This document shows, in pieces, positions 46,007-56,966 of a DNA stretch of 64,000 nucleotides. Source of the DNA: Cycas panzhihuaensis (Eukaryota; Cycadophyta); contig CM041465.1 in the NCBI GenBank assembly GCA_023213395.1, positions 142,359,741-142,423,740 of the forward strand, in the 5' to 3' direction. Positions within the stretch are counted from its first letter, which is position 1; every line of letters begins with the position of its first letter. The position numbers and the translations under genes were made by a program. A model generated the notes under the pieces. That model was not told the origin of the DNA. It saw nothing but the letters and a program-made list of their open reading frames with translations, and made no database searches.

Positions 46007-47830
46007 AACCATCCTCTCCACCTTCAGTTGACAAGGGCAAAATAGTGGTAGAAGGACCATCTTTCTCAAGCACATCAACATCCTCCTCAAAAAATAATCA
46101 TTTTAATGAACATGATGAGAACCAAGAAGTTGGGGAAATAAGGACATCATTCTCAACTCGAGGATCTTGAGAAGCCCGCCAGCTCAATAAGGATATACGA
46201 CCAGATAAGGTGGGAAAAATTTGCACTCGAAGTGCCCATAGAGCAAAGATGCAGGAATTATTATATACTGAGCTTGAACCAACAGAATTGCACCTTACTC
46301 TTAATGAAGAGCCCCTAATATACTAAGAATATGTAAAGCATACATCTTAGAGAAACACCATGAACGAAGAGTACCAATTTCTTATCAAGAATGGTACATG
46401 GGAGCTTGTTGATCTACCACTTGGCATAAAGATAGTTCAAAATAAATGGGTGTTCAAAAACAAATATAGATCAGATGACACATTTGAAAAATACAAGGTG
46501 AGGTTGGTAGCTAAAGGATTTACACAAAGGGAAGGTATCGACTACACTAAAGTTTTTGCACCTACAACCAAGTGCTCTACAATTAGAAATCTTGTGGCCT
46601 TGGCTACTCAACAGGGTTGAAAAATCCACCAACTTGATATTAAGACCACATTTCTCAATGGAGATCTTGAAGAAGAAATTTATATGGCTCAGCTAGAAGG
46701 ATATGAGATCAAAGGTCAAGAGCATAAGGTTTGCAAGCTCAGAAAGTCCTTGTATGGCCTTAAACAAGCCCCTCGTACTTGGTTTGCCAAGTTGTCTGAA
46801 AGAATGAGGTAACTTGGATAAGAGGTTTATGACTATCAAGATATTGATGCAATGTTGTTTATCAGGTGTCATAAGGATAAAGTCACTTATCTCATAATCT
46901 TCATGGATGACATGCTAGTAATGGGTAATAGTGAACAGGCAATAAGCCAGTTAAAAAATGACCTTGGCAAAATGTTCGAATTGTCTGACCTCGGTTTGAT
47001 GAAATATTACTTGGGAATTGAAGTAACACAAAAGAATGGAAATTTTTTCCTCTCCTAAGAAAATTACATCAACGATCTTCTAACTAAGTTTCAGTTAGAA
47101 GATGCTCAACTAGTGATATTACCTATGGACCCTAACACCAAACTCTCAGCTGAAGGTGACACTAGGGAGGCAGATGTAACACTCTACAAGAAACTTGTAG
47201 GTAGTCTTATCTATACTACCAATACAAGGCCAGATATTATACACTATATCAACATTCTTGCTCGTTACATGACAAACCTAAGCAAAATCATTGGCAGGCA
47301 GAAGTGTGAGTGTTAAGATACCTTAAGACTACCAGCAAATATGGTCTGTTATATGAACCTAATTCAGACTTCAAGCTTTTTGAATACACAGTCTCAAACC
47401 TTGTAGGAGATAAAGATATAGGAAGATCTATGTCTGGGTATGTAACGTTTCTTGGAACAACACCAATATCATAGAGATCCAGACGACAAAAGATAGTTGC
47501 AGATTCAACTACGGAAGCTGAATACATTGCTGCTTCTGAGACCAGTAAAGAGGTGATATGGATCAAAAAATTATTGGAAACATTGAATATCACCCAAACA
47601 AGTTCTATGAGTCTTCACGTGGATAATCAATCAGCAATCTGTATGGCGAAAAATCATGTATTTCATGATCATACCAAACACATAAGTACGAAGTCTACAA
47701 GATTAGGAAACTTGTTCATGACGGCACAATTCAATTAGATTACTGCCCCACAGGAGATCAAGTGGCCGATATCTTCACCAAACTACTACAAAGGGTGAAG
47801 TTTGAATAATTCCGAAGGTAGCTTGGCGTT
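46007..47830 (+). pseudogene. Copia-3b linker and RT, second tandem copy, with RNase H
   Basis: Repeats the linker and RT with an offset of 1,251-1,253 bases (MNEEYQFLIKNGTWELVDLP at 46,360; MLFIRCHKDKVTYLIIF at 46,852 versus 45,599). It has FMDDMLVMG and continues past the first copy's break: TRPDIIHYINILARYM, then RNase H with EYTVSNLVGDKD (first two acidic positions lost), STTEAEYIAAS and LHVDNQSAICMAKN. The pol end lies near 47,830. Stops and frameshifts throughout. Confidence 0.8.
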
Positions 47831-48293
47831 AGGGCCTCCATCTTCGATTGATCAAAAAAGATGGCAATATGATCATCATACTCTATTCTATTCGTGAAAA
47901 CCCCTTGTGGGTGCGGAAGAATAAGAGTAAGTCTCTGCTCTATCCTCTTTGTGAAAACCCCATATGGGCACAGAAAGATAAGGGTTGTACTTATTTTAGA
48001 AAATCAGAACCTATGAAAACCCAAAAGAGCATAGGGGATGACCAAACAGTATATGGAGACTTAGCAGATTAAGTTGCACATTTAAGCTGCTTAGCTATTA
48101 GGCTACATCAAAGAGCCACCTAAACCATTTTGATTTATAAAAGGGGCTATAGATCTTAGAAAGTTCGTGGGTTTTTATTCCCTGTGAGGGTTTTCCCATA
48201 AAAGTGTCATTTAGAAGTGTAATAATGAGGCTCAAATGAAGACCTCATAGAATAGATTTTTTAAAAATGACCTTCGACCATTAAGGGGGTGAT
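47831..48293 (+). other. Copia-3b 3' untranslated region and polypurine tract
   Basis: Two degenerate 58-base direct repeats (GTGAAAACCCC at 47,894 and 47,952). The polypurine tract TTAAGGGGGTGAT (48,281-48,293) ends directly at the LTR. Confidence 0.7.
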
Positions 48294-48605
48294 TGGAAGA
48301 AGTTAATGTATCAAGGTCATTTGTGTAGATTAATTATATGACCTTAGGATATATTATTAGCATTAGTCTTTTAATGAAATGTACTTTATGTGCATTTAGA
48401 TGTAATTTTGGGTTTATGTCATTAGGCGAGAAAATCCTAACCCTAATGCTCACCCTCAATAATAAAAGGTGAAATCTCAAAGAGGGAGTCATTATTCATT
48501 CTCACTTCCAAGCTTGCTCTCATGCCTTGTTTTATCTTCTTTTTCATTCTCCATTGCCATTGTGTACATGTGAGTGATTTATCTCCTAGATCAATCCTTC
48601 CTTCA
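48294..48605 (+). repeat. Copia-3b 3' LTR
   Basis: 312 bases, TGGAAGAAG to ...CCTTCCTTCA, followed by the target duplicate TACAA. Confidence 0.88.
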
Positions 48606-49021
48606 TACAATTAGAACTCTTGTGGCCTTAGCTGCTCAACAGGGTTGGAAAATCCACCAACTCGATATTAAGACCGTGTTTCTCAATGGAAATTTTAAAG
48701 AAAAAATTTGCATGGCTAAACCAAAAGGATATGAGATCGAAGGTCAAGAGCATAATGTTTGTAGACTCAGAAAGTCCTTGTACAGCCTTAAACAAACCTC
48801 TCATGCTTGGTTTGACAAGTTGTCTAAAAGAATGATGCAACTTGGATATGAGGTTTATGACTACCAAGATATTGATACAACATTGTTCATCAAGCACCAT
48901 AAGAATAAAGTTACTAATATCATAATCTTGGTGGATGACATGCTAGTAACGGGTAATAGTGAACATGCAATAAGCCAACTGAAAAAGGACCTTGGCAAAA
49001 CATTTGAATTGTTTGACCTCA
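48606..49021 (+). pseudogene. Copia-3a RT, continuation after the insertion
   Basis: Resumes with TACAATTAGAACTC and reads [38 protein letters not shown] and the catalytic ILVDDMLVTGN (near 48,930). It is open for ~135 codons without a stop, unusually clean for this window. It ends at FELFDLN, after which similarity stops. Confidence 0.85.
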
Positions 49022-49753
49022 ATTTTTATTTCAAAGTAATAAGTTTATATTTTTCTTCATTTTTTTCTCAGCTTCTTTGGACACATATTATATTTTTCAA
49101 GGCTCTATGATGTGGTGTACCCTAAATGGAGGGGGATAACATGTATCAAGGACTATTTTTTTGCTCTTAAAGAACCCATTGAGTTCATTTTGTACTTTAT
49201 TGTATGAGAGAGAGTTATGTATGCTACACTAGAGTCATATCTAACATTTTTCAGTCATATAAAAATACTTATTGCTAGTAATTTTGCCTGTGGTGGCAAG
49301 TTGTATAGCCCAAAGAGGTATCTTTTAGCCCATGTGGCAAATTTGAGGCCATAATGCCCATTGTATTTCTAGCTATTAGATGCCAAAGAAGTGATGGTCT
49401 TATTTAACAAGAGGTATGACACACTTTTAAAGCTACTCTTGTTTGTTATATGCCATGTGCCATTTACATTTTTTTTTTCTGCTTGCACTCTCATATAAGC
49501 AAAGGTTGGGATACTTTTCAGCTACTCTTGCTAGTTCCTAATTGATCCATGTGCACAAAAGGAGTTCCTACCCAAATGGTAGTTGTAGTGACTGAGGACC
49601 TATGTATTTCAGTAAATAGACTCTACTTCATATGGACACCGATAGTTTTTTTATTCATGTACAACAACATTTATGATCTAGCATACTTTTGAAGACTCAA
49701 GCTTATTATTTGATGTGATAATATTTTACGTAATTGACTATTACATAGGGGAA
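49022..49753 (+). other. Unassigned sequence before the Copia-4 LTR
   Basis: No gene recognised. Ends with ATAGGGGAA right before TGTTAGATG, so it may be the 3' internal end of a Copia-4 element with a polypurine tract. Confidence 0.4.
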
Positions 49754-50056
49754 TGTTAGATGTAATACCCAATTACATTAACCTTATGTAAACTCTCTAT
49801 ATTCTTTGTATTTTTATATTAGAGGTTGTAGGCCACCTAAATAAGTGTACCACCTCTAAGTTGACCAATGGGGTTCTCTTACTAGTGGTGAGCATGTATT
49901 ATAAGTATATACTCTTCATTATCTCTAATTAAGTTTTAGTCAATTCTCCACATAAGGTGTTCATGTTGTACATACTTTATTTCTCTTGTACTTTATTATT
50001 TATCATTCACTCACCATTAGATATTTGTTGTATAGTTTGCATTTCCAATTTTAATA
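49754..50056 (+). repeat. Copia-4 LTR, plus-strand copy
   Basis: 303 bases, TGTTAGATGTAATACCC to ...CCAATTTTAATA. Reverse-complement relative of 15,495-15,787. It interrupts the Gypsy-C LTR: sequence right of 50,057 matches the left-arm LTR up to CTATATT near 30,495. The other half of the broken LTR was not found on the left side. Confidence 0.7.
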
Positions 50057-51630
50057 AATATAGTATATAATTCTATCAAACATCTATATCCTCCATTTCC
50101 TTAGCTAAGCTTAGTGCACAAAGTTGTCATCCATGGAAAAAAATAAATAAATAAGCATAGCTTAATAAGAGCTCTATTTTCCCTATGTTTTTCCAAATAA
50201 TATGATGTAGTGGTGTTGGCATTGTTGGATGCCTTAGGGACCTATCTCAAAGTAGAACTATTTAATGAAGAACCAATGTCAAGGGAAAATAATAGTATAC
50301 CATGCTAATCCCTATGATTACAAATGCACATATGTAATTATGGTTGTGGTTGATATCGATGTAGGCCATAGTATGCCCTCCCTTCTTTAAAAGCTTTACC
50401 CTTAAAGCTTTATTATTTTAGGGCCATAAGTACCCTCACTTCTAGAGATCATTATTTTAGATCTTGGTTGTTTTTAGGCAACATGTTCTCCTTTTCTATG
50501 ATTGTTATTTAGATAAATTATTTTAGATTTTGATATTTCTTTAAGTGAATAATAGGGGCAATTATTAAGTATCATGTTGATAATAGTTTTACCTATTAGG
50601 TGTTGCTTTTGTTGAGACAAAAATAATTTTAGTTATGGAGCTCATACAAAGTGGGTTGATTAAATGATGGAATGTTCTTACATGTCCCTTGGTAGGATTA
50701 ACATTTATTTTTAGGGATCTATGATGTTGTGATGAGCTACCCATATTTTCTTTGAGTTTGGGGGTCCTTATTTCTTTATTTCTTTGGGAAACTATAGACA
50801 TGTAATAGATCAAACATGTCCTTTTCTTATTGATTTATCTAGAAGCAAGGATACTCTAATACCTTATAGATTATAAAAGGCCCCATTCTGGTTGAATCTA
50901 ATAAAATTTTTAATGTTTTTGTTGTTATACATATCAAGGGTTTGCAACCAGTGTACTCTTAGAATTGTGTTTATGCCTTATAGGGAAAGGAGAGGAAATT
51001 CTAATTCATCCTATAATGTCATTTTTCTTAGGGAACATGCTTTGACCTTTGTATTTTTGTTGGGCATGTAGCCCTATATTCCACACGATTCACAATCTAA
51101 TGAGTTTACGAGTACTTCCTAAATTTATAAGAGCCACTACTTTGTTATGATATGATGTACAATTTTTAAGGTCTCTAGATTTTTCATTCTATTTGTTGTT
51201 GCTAATAGGGTTCTCCAAGGTGTATTACATTGACTCCTTTTATTGTTATATATATATATTTTTATGTTGATGATTCTTTAGGACATGGGTGGCCTTCCCT
51301 TGTTTTTGTTAAGTTCCCTAAGACTAGTGAATTTTGTCTTTTGTATGGTAGGGTATATTTATTATTGACTTGTTGTTCTTTTGGTTGAGCCATAATACAA
51401 GCATTTACTTTGTTGTTTTCTATTATTTTCATGTAACTTATTATTGTAGTTTCTCATGCCAGTAATACGTTTAGGTTTGAGTTAGCTAATTTGCCCTTTA
51501 TTCTATTACTACTAATATCTTAATGTTTATCAATAGATCGCTTCTTGCTTCTCAACTTTGGCAGATTTACAACCAAATGAACCCTTAGGCTTGAAATTAG
51601 GTAATTATGCTAATTAGCTTTATGCATACA
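50057..51630 (-). repeat. Gypsy-C 3' LTR, right arm, truncated by the Copia-4 LTR
   Basis: Minus strand from TGTATGCATAAAGC at 51,630. It matches the left LTR (29,042 on), including the conserved ORF-like segment (50,813-50,589 versus 29,775-29,987) but not the 61-base duplication. It is cut at 50,057. Confidence 0.7.
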
Positions 51631-51643
51631 ATAGAGCATCTTG

Positions 51644-51678
51644 TAAGACAACCTTCATGAGTGTAGAAGGTTGTCTTA
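51644..51678. repeat. Perfect 13-bp hairpin
   Basis: TAAGACAACCTTC (51,644-51,656) pairs exactly with GAAGGTTGTCTTA (51,666-51,678) across a nine-base loop, just before the LTR start on the minus strand. Not seen in the left arm at the matching place. Confidence 0.75.
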
Positions 51679-52199
51679 GGAATATTCTCTTTCCATATTC
51701 TAATTTGATAGTTACGAGACCATAGGTCTAATTTAGAGGAAAAACAAGCTCCATGCAATATATCCAATAATTCATCAATTACAAAAATAGAAAATTTATC
51801 ATTGATAGTGATTTTGTTTATCTCTTAGAAATACACATATATCTACTATAACTTATCTCTTTTTTCTTTGTTACCAAGAGTGTTAAAGAGGAAAAAGAGC
51901 TAACACTTGGTCAAATGGCTCTTATATCCAATAACTCTTTGACTATCTTCTTGATTTTGGTCTTCTATGGATAGGGTATTGATATGGTTAGATATTAGAT
52001 GGTGGATTACCCAAAATTAATTATATGGCATGGTCATATGAGTGTTGGGATAATAGTCCATAAGGATTTGTAAACATTAGGGCATGCTTTTTAAGGACCA
52101 ATCGCAAGTTTATAGGAGCAATTACATCTAACATTGTGTCTATCTTTGAGTTAGTTATTTATATTATTTACATTATACATAGTTGAGCTACCACTCCCT
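51679..52199. other. Gypsy-C internal region between protease and 3' LTR; pol deleted
   Basis: RT, RNase H and integrase should lie here but none is recognisable; only about half a kilobase remains. An internal deletion is the simplest reading. Confidence 0.55.
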
Positions 52200-53685
52200 T
52201 ATGACCCCTTTTTAATAATTTCTCCATTCGATGGGTGCTAACAATTTAGGTAGGACTGCTTATCATACCAAGCAAGGTGTATTGTTGGTTATTAACTGTA
52301 AAATTAGTGAAATCCAATGGGATGGGTCCTAACATGTGAAGCCATTGAGTCCCTAATACCATGTCACAACCCATTAATTAGGGTGAAATCATGTCTAATT
52401 ACATAATGTAGTTTCCCATGAATAACTTGATGTTCTAACACTTGCCCTTACAAGGCAACATTTCTCTATTAACTATCATTACCTTGAATTTATTGAGTGG
52501 ATAAATATAATAACCAATCTGTTTGGCTCCTGAGTCAATGAGAATAGATAAATGATGCCCCTTGAAATATCCTAATACCTTCATGGTTTTAGGTGTGGTA
52601 ATTTTGGTTAATGTATGCACTAAAATTTCAGAAGCAGTGTCCTCATTCCCAATAGTCTAATTAGTTTGTTCATCCTCTAAGTTATCATCTGAGGTATATA
52701 ATAGGTCAACTATGGAAGGTACTTTGACATCTAATAAATAGAGTTTCCATTCTGCACATTTGTGACTATGTACATATTTCTTATCATGGTTATAACAAAG
52801 CCCCCTTACTTTATGATAGCCATAAATTCATGACTTAAGCACATGATAAGTGGTGCCTTTGTAGTCAAGGCTAGGTTTGCTTGAGCTAGTTGTGGGCGTC
52901 AAACTTGTAGAATTTTAAAGGGTTAGTGCATGGCAACAAATTTATCATCTACTAACTTTGTTAACCCTAGAGTTTTTGTAAAAGTAACAAGCTTCAACAT
53001 TTTAACTTTTGCACAAATGTCTTCTTCTAAGCCACCAATAAAATAACTCTTGAATAAAGTCTTATCAAGCCTCATTGTTTGATTTGCTAATTTCTTGAAC
53101 AGTGTCTGATACTCGCAAATATAATGAGTATGTTTTAATTTAGTTAAGAGCCCTGTGAAGTCTTTATGTTCACTTGGTCCAAATCGTATGAGCAATAATT
53201 AATAAAATTCAACCCACATGAGGAAACCACTTACTTTTTCTAGCCATTGGTACAACTAGATTACGTCATGTTCTAGGTGAAATGATGTTGTGGAAACTAC
53301 TTGGTCCATAGGCATCTAATAGATAGAGAAATATCATTTTGCTCTATATAACCAAGTAGCTAGACATTTTCCATTAAACTTAGGAAATTTTAATTTAGGG
53401 GATTGGAATATGCCACTAGCCTAGAGTCTACTCAAAGATTTGTTTGCTTATATTAGTACCATATCCTATGGTAGAGTGCTCACCTTATTATATTTGAAGG
53501 TTCATAGCATTATATTTGGTATTCAATGGAGTCAACCTACTATTAAGATCATCAATTTGGTTCAATACATCTAATTTAGAGAGTCGTTATAGTATGGTCG
53601 ATTGTGTTGGTTATATTGTTTTACTAATCTCATATATTTCTCTAAAGAGAGGTCTTGGGATCTATGAACACCAACCATATTAACT
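52200..53685 (-). pseudogene. gag: Gypsy-C gag and protease, right arm
   Basis: On the minus strand gag starts near 53,685 (MVGVHRSQDLSLEK) and keeps a clean block at 53,195-52,923 (RFGPSEHKDFTGLLTKLKH, YQTLFKKLANQTMRLDK, SYFIGGLEEDICAKVK), the Ty3/Gypsy gag domain. A weak knuckle remnant (NMYIVTNVQN) follows. The protease has SILIDSGAKQ near 52,540 (D-S-G kept), then QWLHMLGP-like sequence near 52,270. Gag is not duplicated here, unlike the left arm. Stops are frequent outside the clean block. Confidence 0.75.
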
Positions 53686-54690
53686 TCTTAGGGTTGTTTA
53701 GCCAAGTTACCAAATATCTATACCAAAACAATTAGCTCAACAAGAGGATAAATTTGGATTAGGTGACTAGAAGTTAAGATCTTTTACCTCAAACTTTCAC
53801 ATTCTTAGATTTGTCAAATTCCTGTTAATCTGTAAAATATTTCTTGTTGTAGTTATAAATTTTTTTGTTAGATCACTACCTCAGTCTATCTCAATTAATA
53901 GTTTCAATACTTTTAGTCATTATTTAAGCATGTTTAGATCTATTCCTGACTATTTATGAGATATTCCATATTATAGTTTCTAAATGTCCTTTAATTCATT
54001 GCCTATGTATATCTAGATCAGGGGTTTTAGTATTTTGGATAACTTTTGAAGCATACATAGATTTGTTTATAGCCAAGATACAAAAGATTTTGAGTTGAAG
54101 GAATATCTAGCATGTAGACTCTTTTATATACTTCTCATTTGAGAATAGTGAACTGAACCTCTATCTCAAAGCACTAACTATGGAGGGTTATCATACTTGT
54201 AGTCATGTTATTTGTCTTCTAGATCTACGTTGAAGGTGACTTCCTAGTACTAACTACTAACCAATGTATTAGAGGTTACAAATGACTAATGGCTGCCTAA
54301 GGCTTCCTATAACTATCTCCTAGCCTAGGGGGGTCCTCATATAGACCTAAAGGTATGTAGAGGCTTGATTCCATATAAACATGTTGCCTAAGGCCTAAGT
54401 ATTGGTTCCTTTCGCATCTCACTTTATACATTAGCTTATCATGAAGCATACTTAGATAATAACAATGACTCTACAATTTTTTAAAACTACCAGAATAAGG
54501 TTTCTAACCTAGACACCACTATAGAAAATCAAAATAAAAAGAGAGGAGAAATTTAGGCACAAGGTTAGCACCCTACTACTTTTGCCACTATTTTATCACC
54601 AAGATCCCGTAAGGCTGAAGTGAGAGCATATGATCGTTAGTTACAATAGGTTACTAAAAATCACTATAGTAGAATATGGTCGTAGATGGT

Positions 54691-54702
54691 GCTCTGATAC
54701 CA
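54691..54702 (-). other. Gypsy-C primer-binding site, right arm
   Basis: Minus strand TGGTATCAGAGC, preceded by only ~20 bases of LTR before tRNA-Gln flank begins. Between here and 53,685 is untranslated leader. Confidence 0.75.
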
Positions 54703-54732
54703 CTTAATATAATACTACCTATAATAAAACCA

Positions 54733-54804
54733 AGGTTCCACCGAGATTTAAACTTGGGTTACTGGATTCAGAGTCCAATGTCCTCACCACTAGACCATGG
54801 AACC
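54733..54804 (-). tRNA. tRNA-Gln (CTG), right copy, probably a pseudogene
   Basis: 72 bases: acceptor GGTTCCA with TGGAACC pairs perfectly, anticodon CTG in CTCTGAA. The T arm reads CCAAG-TTTAAAT-CTCGG: one A-C mismatch, and the B box has GTTT for GTTC, losing an invariant C. Both changes fit C-to-T or G-to-A decay. Confidence 0.8.
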
Positions 54805-55184
54805 AATGGGGATATAATTTGAGTGAGTAACCATCCACCAGCCATTTGTTCACCAGGAAGGCCTGCACTGATGGTACACACTGAATTGCATGGCATGGCT
54901 TGTTTGGGGGTAACCAGATAATAGTTGTGTAACTTGTATTACAGATATCAACACAACACAACATTAATATTGTGGTAAGACAAATATTTTATGGTAACTT
55001 GTCCAATCAATAAAATGCCCTAAACTTGGTATTCTTACCTCTTACTTCAATACTATCACTTCACTCCACAAAATTATTGCATATGCTTCTAATTCCCAAA
55101 ACATACGTGATCTAATTCTGATTTCATTTGAAAATAATATCTGTATAGATTTGAACGCGGTACCTGAAATTACGCCCCTGAATA

Positions 55185-55258
55185 GCTAGAATAACTCAGT
55201 TGGTTAGAGCATGTGGCTGTTAACCACAAGGTCGGAGGTTCAAGCCCTCCTTCTAGTG
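55185..55258 (+). tRNA. tRNA-Asn (GTT), right copy
   Basis: 74 bases: acceptor GCTAGAA with TTCTAGT pairs throughout (one G-T), anticodon GTT on a full 5-bp stem, B box GGTTCAAGCCC intact. The A box reads TAACTCAGTTGG, with A for the usual G, which may weaken transcription. It folds better than the left copy. Confidence 0.85.
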
Positions 55259-55993
55259 CCTCACAAGATTAGGTTTCAACCCTTCGTTGATCTCTACCCA
55301 ATATTGTTTGCAACCCCTCAACTCCATTTTACTTCTCACTTGGATGACTCCTCTATCTCTGCTCTTTTCCAGTCATAATCTTCTTTATTTTTCTTGGGTT
55401 ATTACATCATAAACACCAATGTAACGTGAATTAGAAGAAGATGATTCTTCTTCTCATTTCTTCACACCCAAATATGAATTGTAGCAAAATACTACACACC
55501 AAGGAAAGCATCCATAATGTCAATGCAATGCCCAATTACAATGGCAGATAGCAGCAATATTCACAAAGAAATGCACCCTCATATCCAATGCAATTATCAA
55601 AAATTAAATCTCTACACATCTCTTTGTATATCTCCATTTATAACACTAACACTAGCTTCTCATAATAATAAAATATTATTAAAATATACTTCACGTAGTG
55701 GTAGCCATCTTCTCTCAAATTATCTTAGGATCGTTACAATTCTTTCCTCCTTAAAGACACTTTGTCATCTCGCTAGCTCCTTCTATCATTTCTTGAATTT
55801 TGTAACTTCTCAAGGTCTCTTTCATTATCTTGTTTTATGTTGCCATTTGGATCCACAACATTCCTCCCCTTTAATAAATACTTTGCACACAAAATGTGGG
55901 AGAGATGATGCACACCTCTCCAATCTACCACTTGCTATAGTTAATACATCGCTGGAGCTAATGCCATCTCTATGATGTCTTCTAGGTACTATA
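55259..55993 (-). repeat. LTR-like segment and ORF fragment, right arm
   Basis: Mirror of 27,430-28,179. On the minus strand, IVPRRHHRDGISSSDVLT ... HFVCKVFIKG (about 55,985-55,860) leads to a purine tract and TGTAACGATCC at 55,738. Confidence 0.5.
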
Positions 55994-56897
55994 CGTTGTT
56001 GACTGGGGTTGTTCCCACTGCACTTATGGGAACAATGCACTTGTTAAGGTTACACAGGCTATAGTCTAGTTAGGATACTGTCAACATGGTTATTCACATA
56101 CATTTCATAGATTATTCATAGAATTATATCATAATAGTACACAACAGCATAGAAATCAACACATATTCAACACTTCATCCTTATAAACACAGAGAATACA
56201 CAATTTTCCACGTAACTCTTCTTTCCATTAAGTAATAAGTTCAATTACACAGAGGGTTGGAATGCATTCCTATGCATTCTAGCAGCATACACTCTTCTGT
56301 TACATGCGTACCCAGATGGTACTTATCACTAAACACTACTTCAATCGGCTGTCATGCATGTTGGCATCCGTACCATTTCGTACCCTAAATATTCAGCTCT
56401 CACCCTAACCAAATGGTTCATGTGTACTTCCTTAAATATACCTCTTCGTACCTTTTGGCTGAAGGGTTATGACTACCTGTCATAACCGTACCCCTTCAGT
56501 CATACGTACCCTTTCCTTAATCATTAGTTATACACTTAATTAATGTCTTCATCATGTTCGTACGTCTGGCAGCTCCCCAGGTTTCCAATAGTCCCGTACT
56601 GTCATGCGTACTGCTTCCATTTAGTTATGTTTCGCTGCTGATACGTATCTGTGTTACGTGCCCATTCCAGGTACACACCTATCATATGTACCCAAAATAC
56701 TAGTTTTTCCACTGTTTCACCTCATGCGTACCTTCGTACAGTCTATACCTACACATCTTGGGTTATCCATCCTACCTCTGGTCTTCCAACAGCCGTATGA
56801 TCAATTTATGCCTTAACATCTATCCCGGGTCAACAGTATGGGTTTGAGCATCCTTGCTCAACAAAACTCCAAAAAATTTTCAAAAATTTGGGGTATT
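55994..56897. other. Non-coding, GTAC-rich; possibly the LTR of Gypsy-D
   Basis: No gene seen. The tetranucleotide GTAC is dense from about 56,280 to 56,760 (CGTACC, GCGTAC, TCGTACG). Lying downstream of the Gypsy-D polypurine candidate on the minus strand, it may be that element's 3' LTR, but no partner LTR is in the window. A short inverted repeat (TTGTTCCC / GGGAACAA) lies at 56,009-56,035. Confidence 0.4.
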
Positions 56898-56909
56898 TCT
56901 CCCCCGCTC
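56898..56909 (-). other. Candidate polypurine tract of Gypsy-D
   Basis: Minus strand GAGCGGGGGAGA, 60 bases after the end of the extra ORF. The LTR start (TG) cannot be placed with certainty. Confidence 0.4.
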
Positions 56910-56966
56910 TACCTCAAGGTGGCTCTTATTGCCTTTGTCCTGCTAGGATTTCTTCATTAATCTGTG

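Larger units (their letters stand above)
39723..48605 (+). mobile_element. Copia-3b: complete nested Ty1/Copia insertion with TSD TACAA
   Basis: 8,883 bases. Left LTR 39,723-40,034 and right LTR 48,294-48,605 are both 312 bases. PBS at 40,037 and PPT at 48,281 are in place. TACAA is at 39,718-39,722 and again at 48,606-48,610. Removing the element and one TACAA restores the Copia-3a RT sequence, matching related copies at 45,325. By eye the two LTRs differ at about two dozen positions (roughly 92% identity), so the insertion is not recent. A 1.25-kb internal duplication inflates its length. Confidence 0.92.
34153..49021 (+). mobile_element. Copia-3a: outer Ty1/Copia element, interrupted by Copia-3b, 3'-truncated
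   Basis: Covers 34,153-39,722 and 48,606-49,021; the part between is the nested Copia-3b. Order: LTR, PBS, 1.9-kb leader, gag, protease, integrase, RT. RT runs to GKTFELFDLN and ends at about 49,021, so the rest of RT, RNase H and the 3' LTR are lost. The left edge directly abuts the lone LTR, so no target duplication could be checked. Confidence 0.85.
50057..55993. repeat. Right arm of the large inverted duplication
   Basis: Reverse complement of the left arm: Gypsy-C 3' LTR, protease, gag, PBS, tRNA-Gln (-), tRNA-Asn (+), LTR-like segment, ORF fragment. Homology ends near 55,993. Compared with the left arm it lacks about 2.45 kb (most of the 5' LTR and its flank) between the tRNA and the PBS, with a short TATAG/TGTAG identity at the joint. 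Confidence 0.8.

Noticed and set aside
51644-51678. MITE or rho-independent terminator
   Set aside because: Too short for a MITE, no flanking target duplication, no U-run, and terminators of that type do not apply to plant nuclear DNA.
55517-55975. 152-residue open frame on the + strand
   Set aside because: It overlaps the LTR-like segment and the conserved minus-strand fragment; the equivalent frame is not kept in the left arm.
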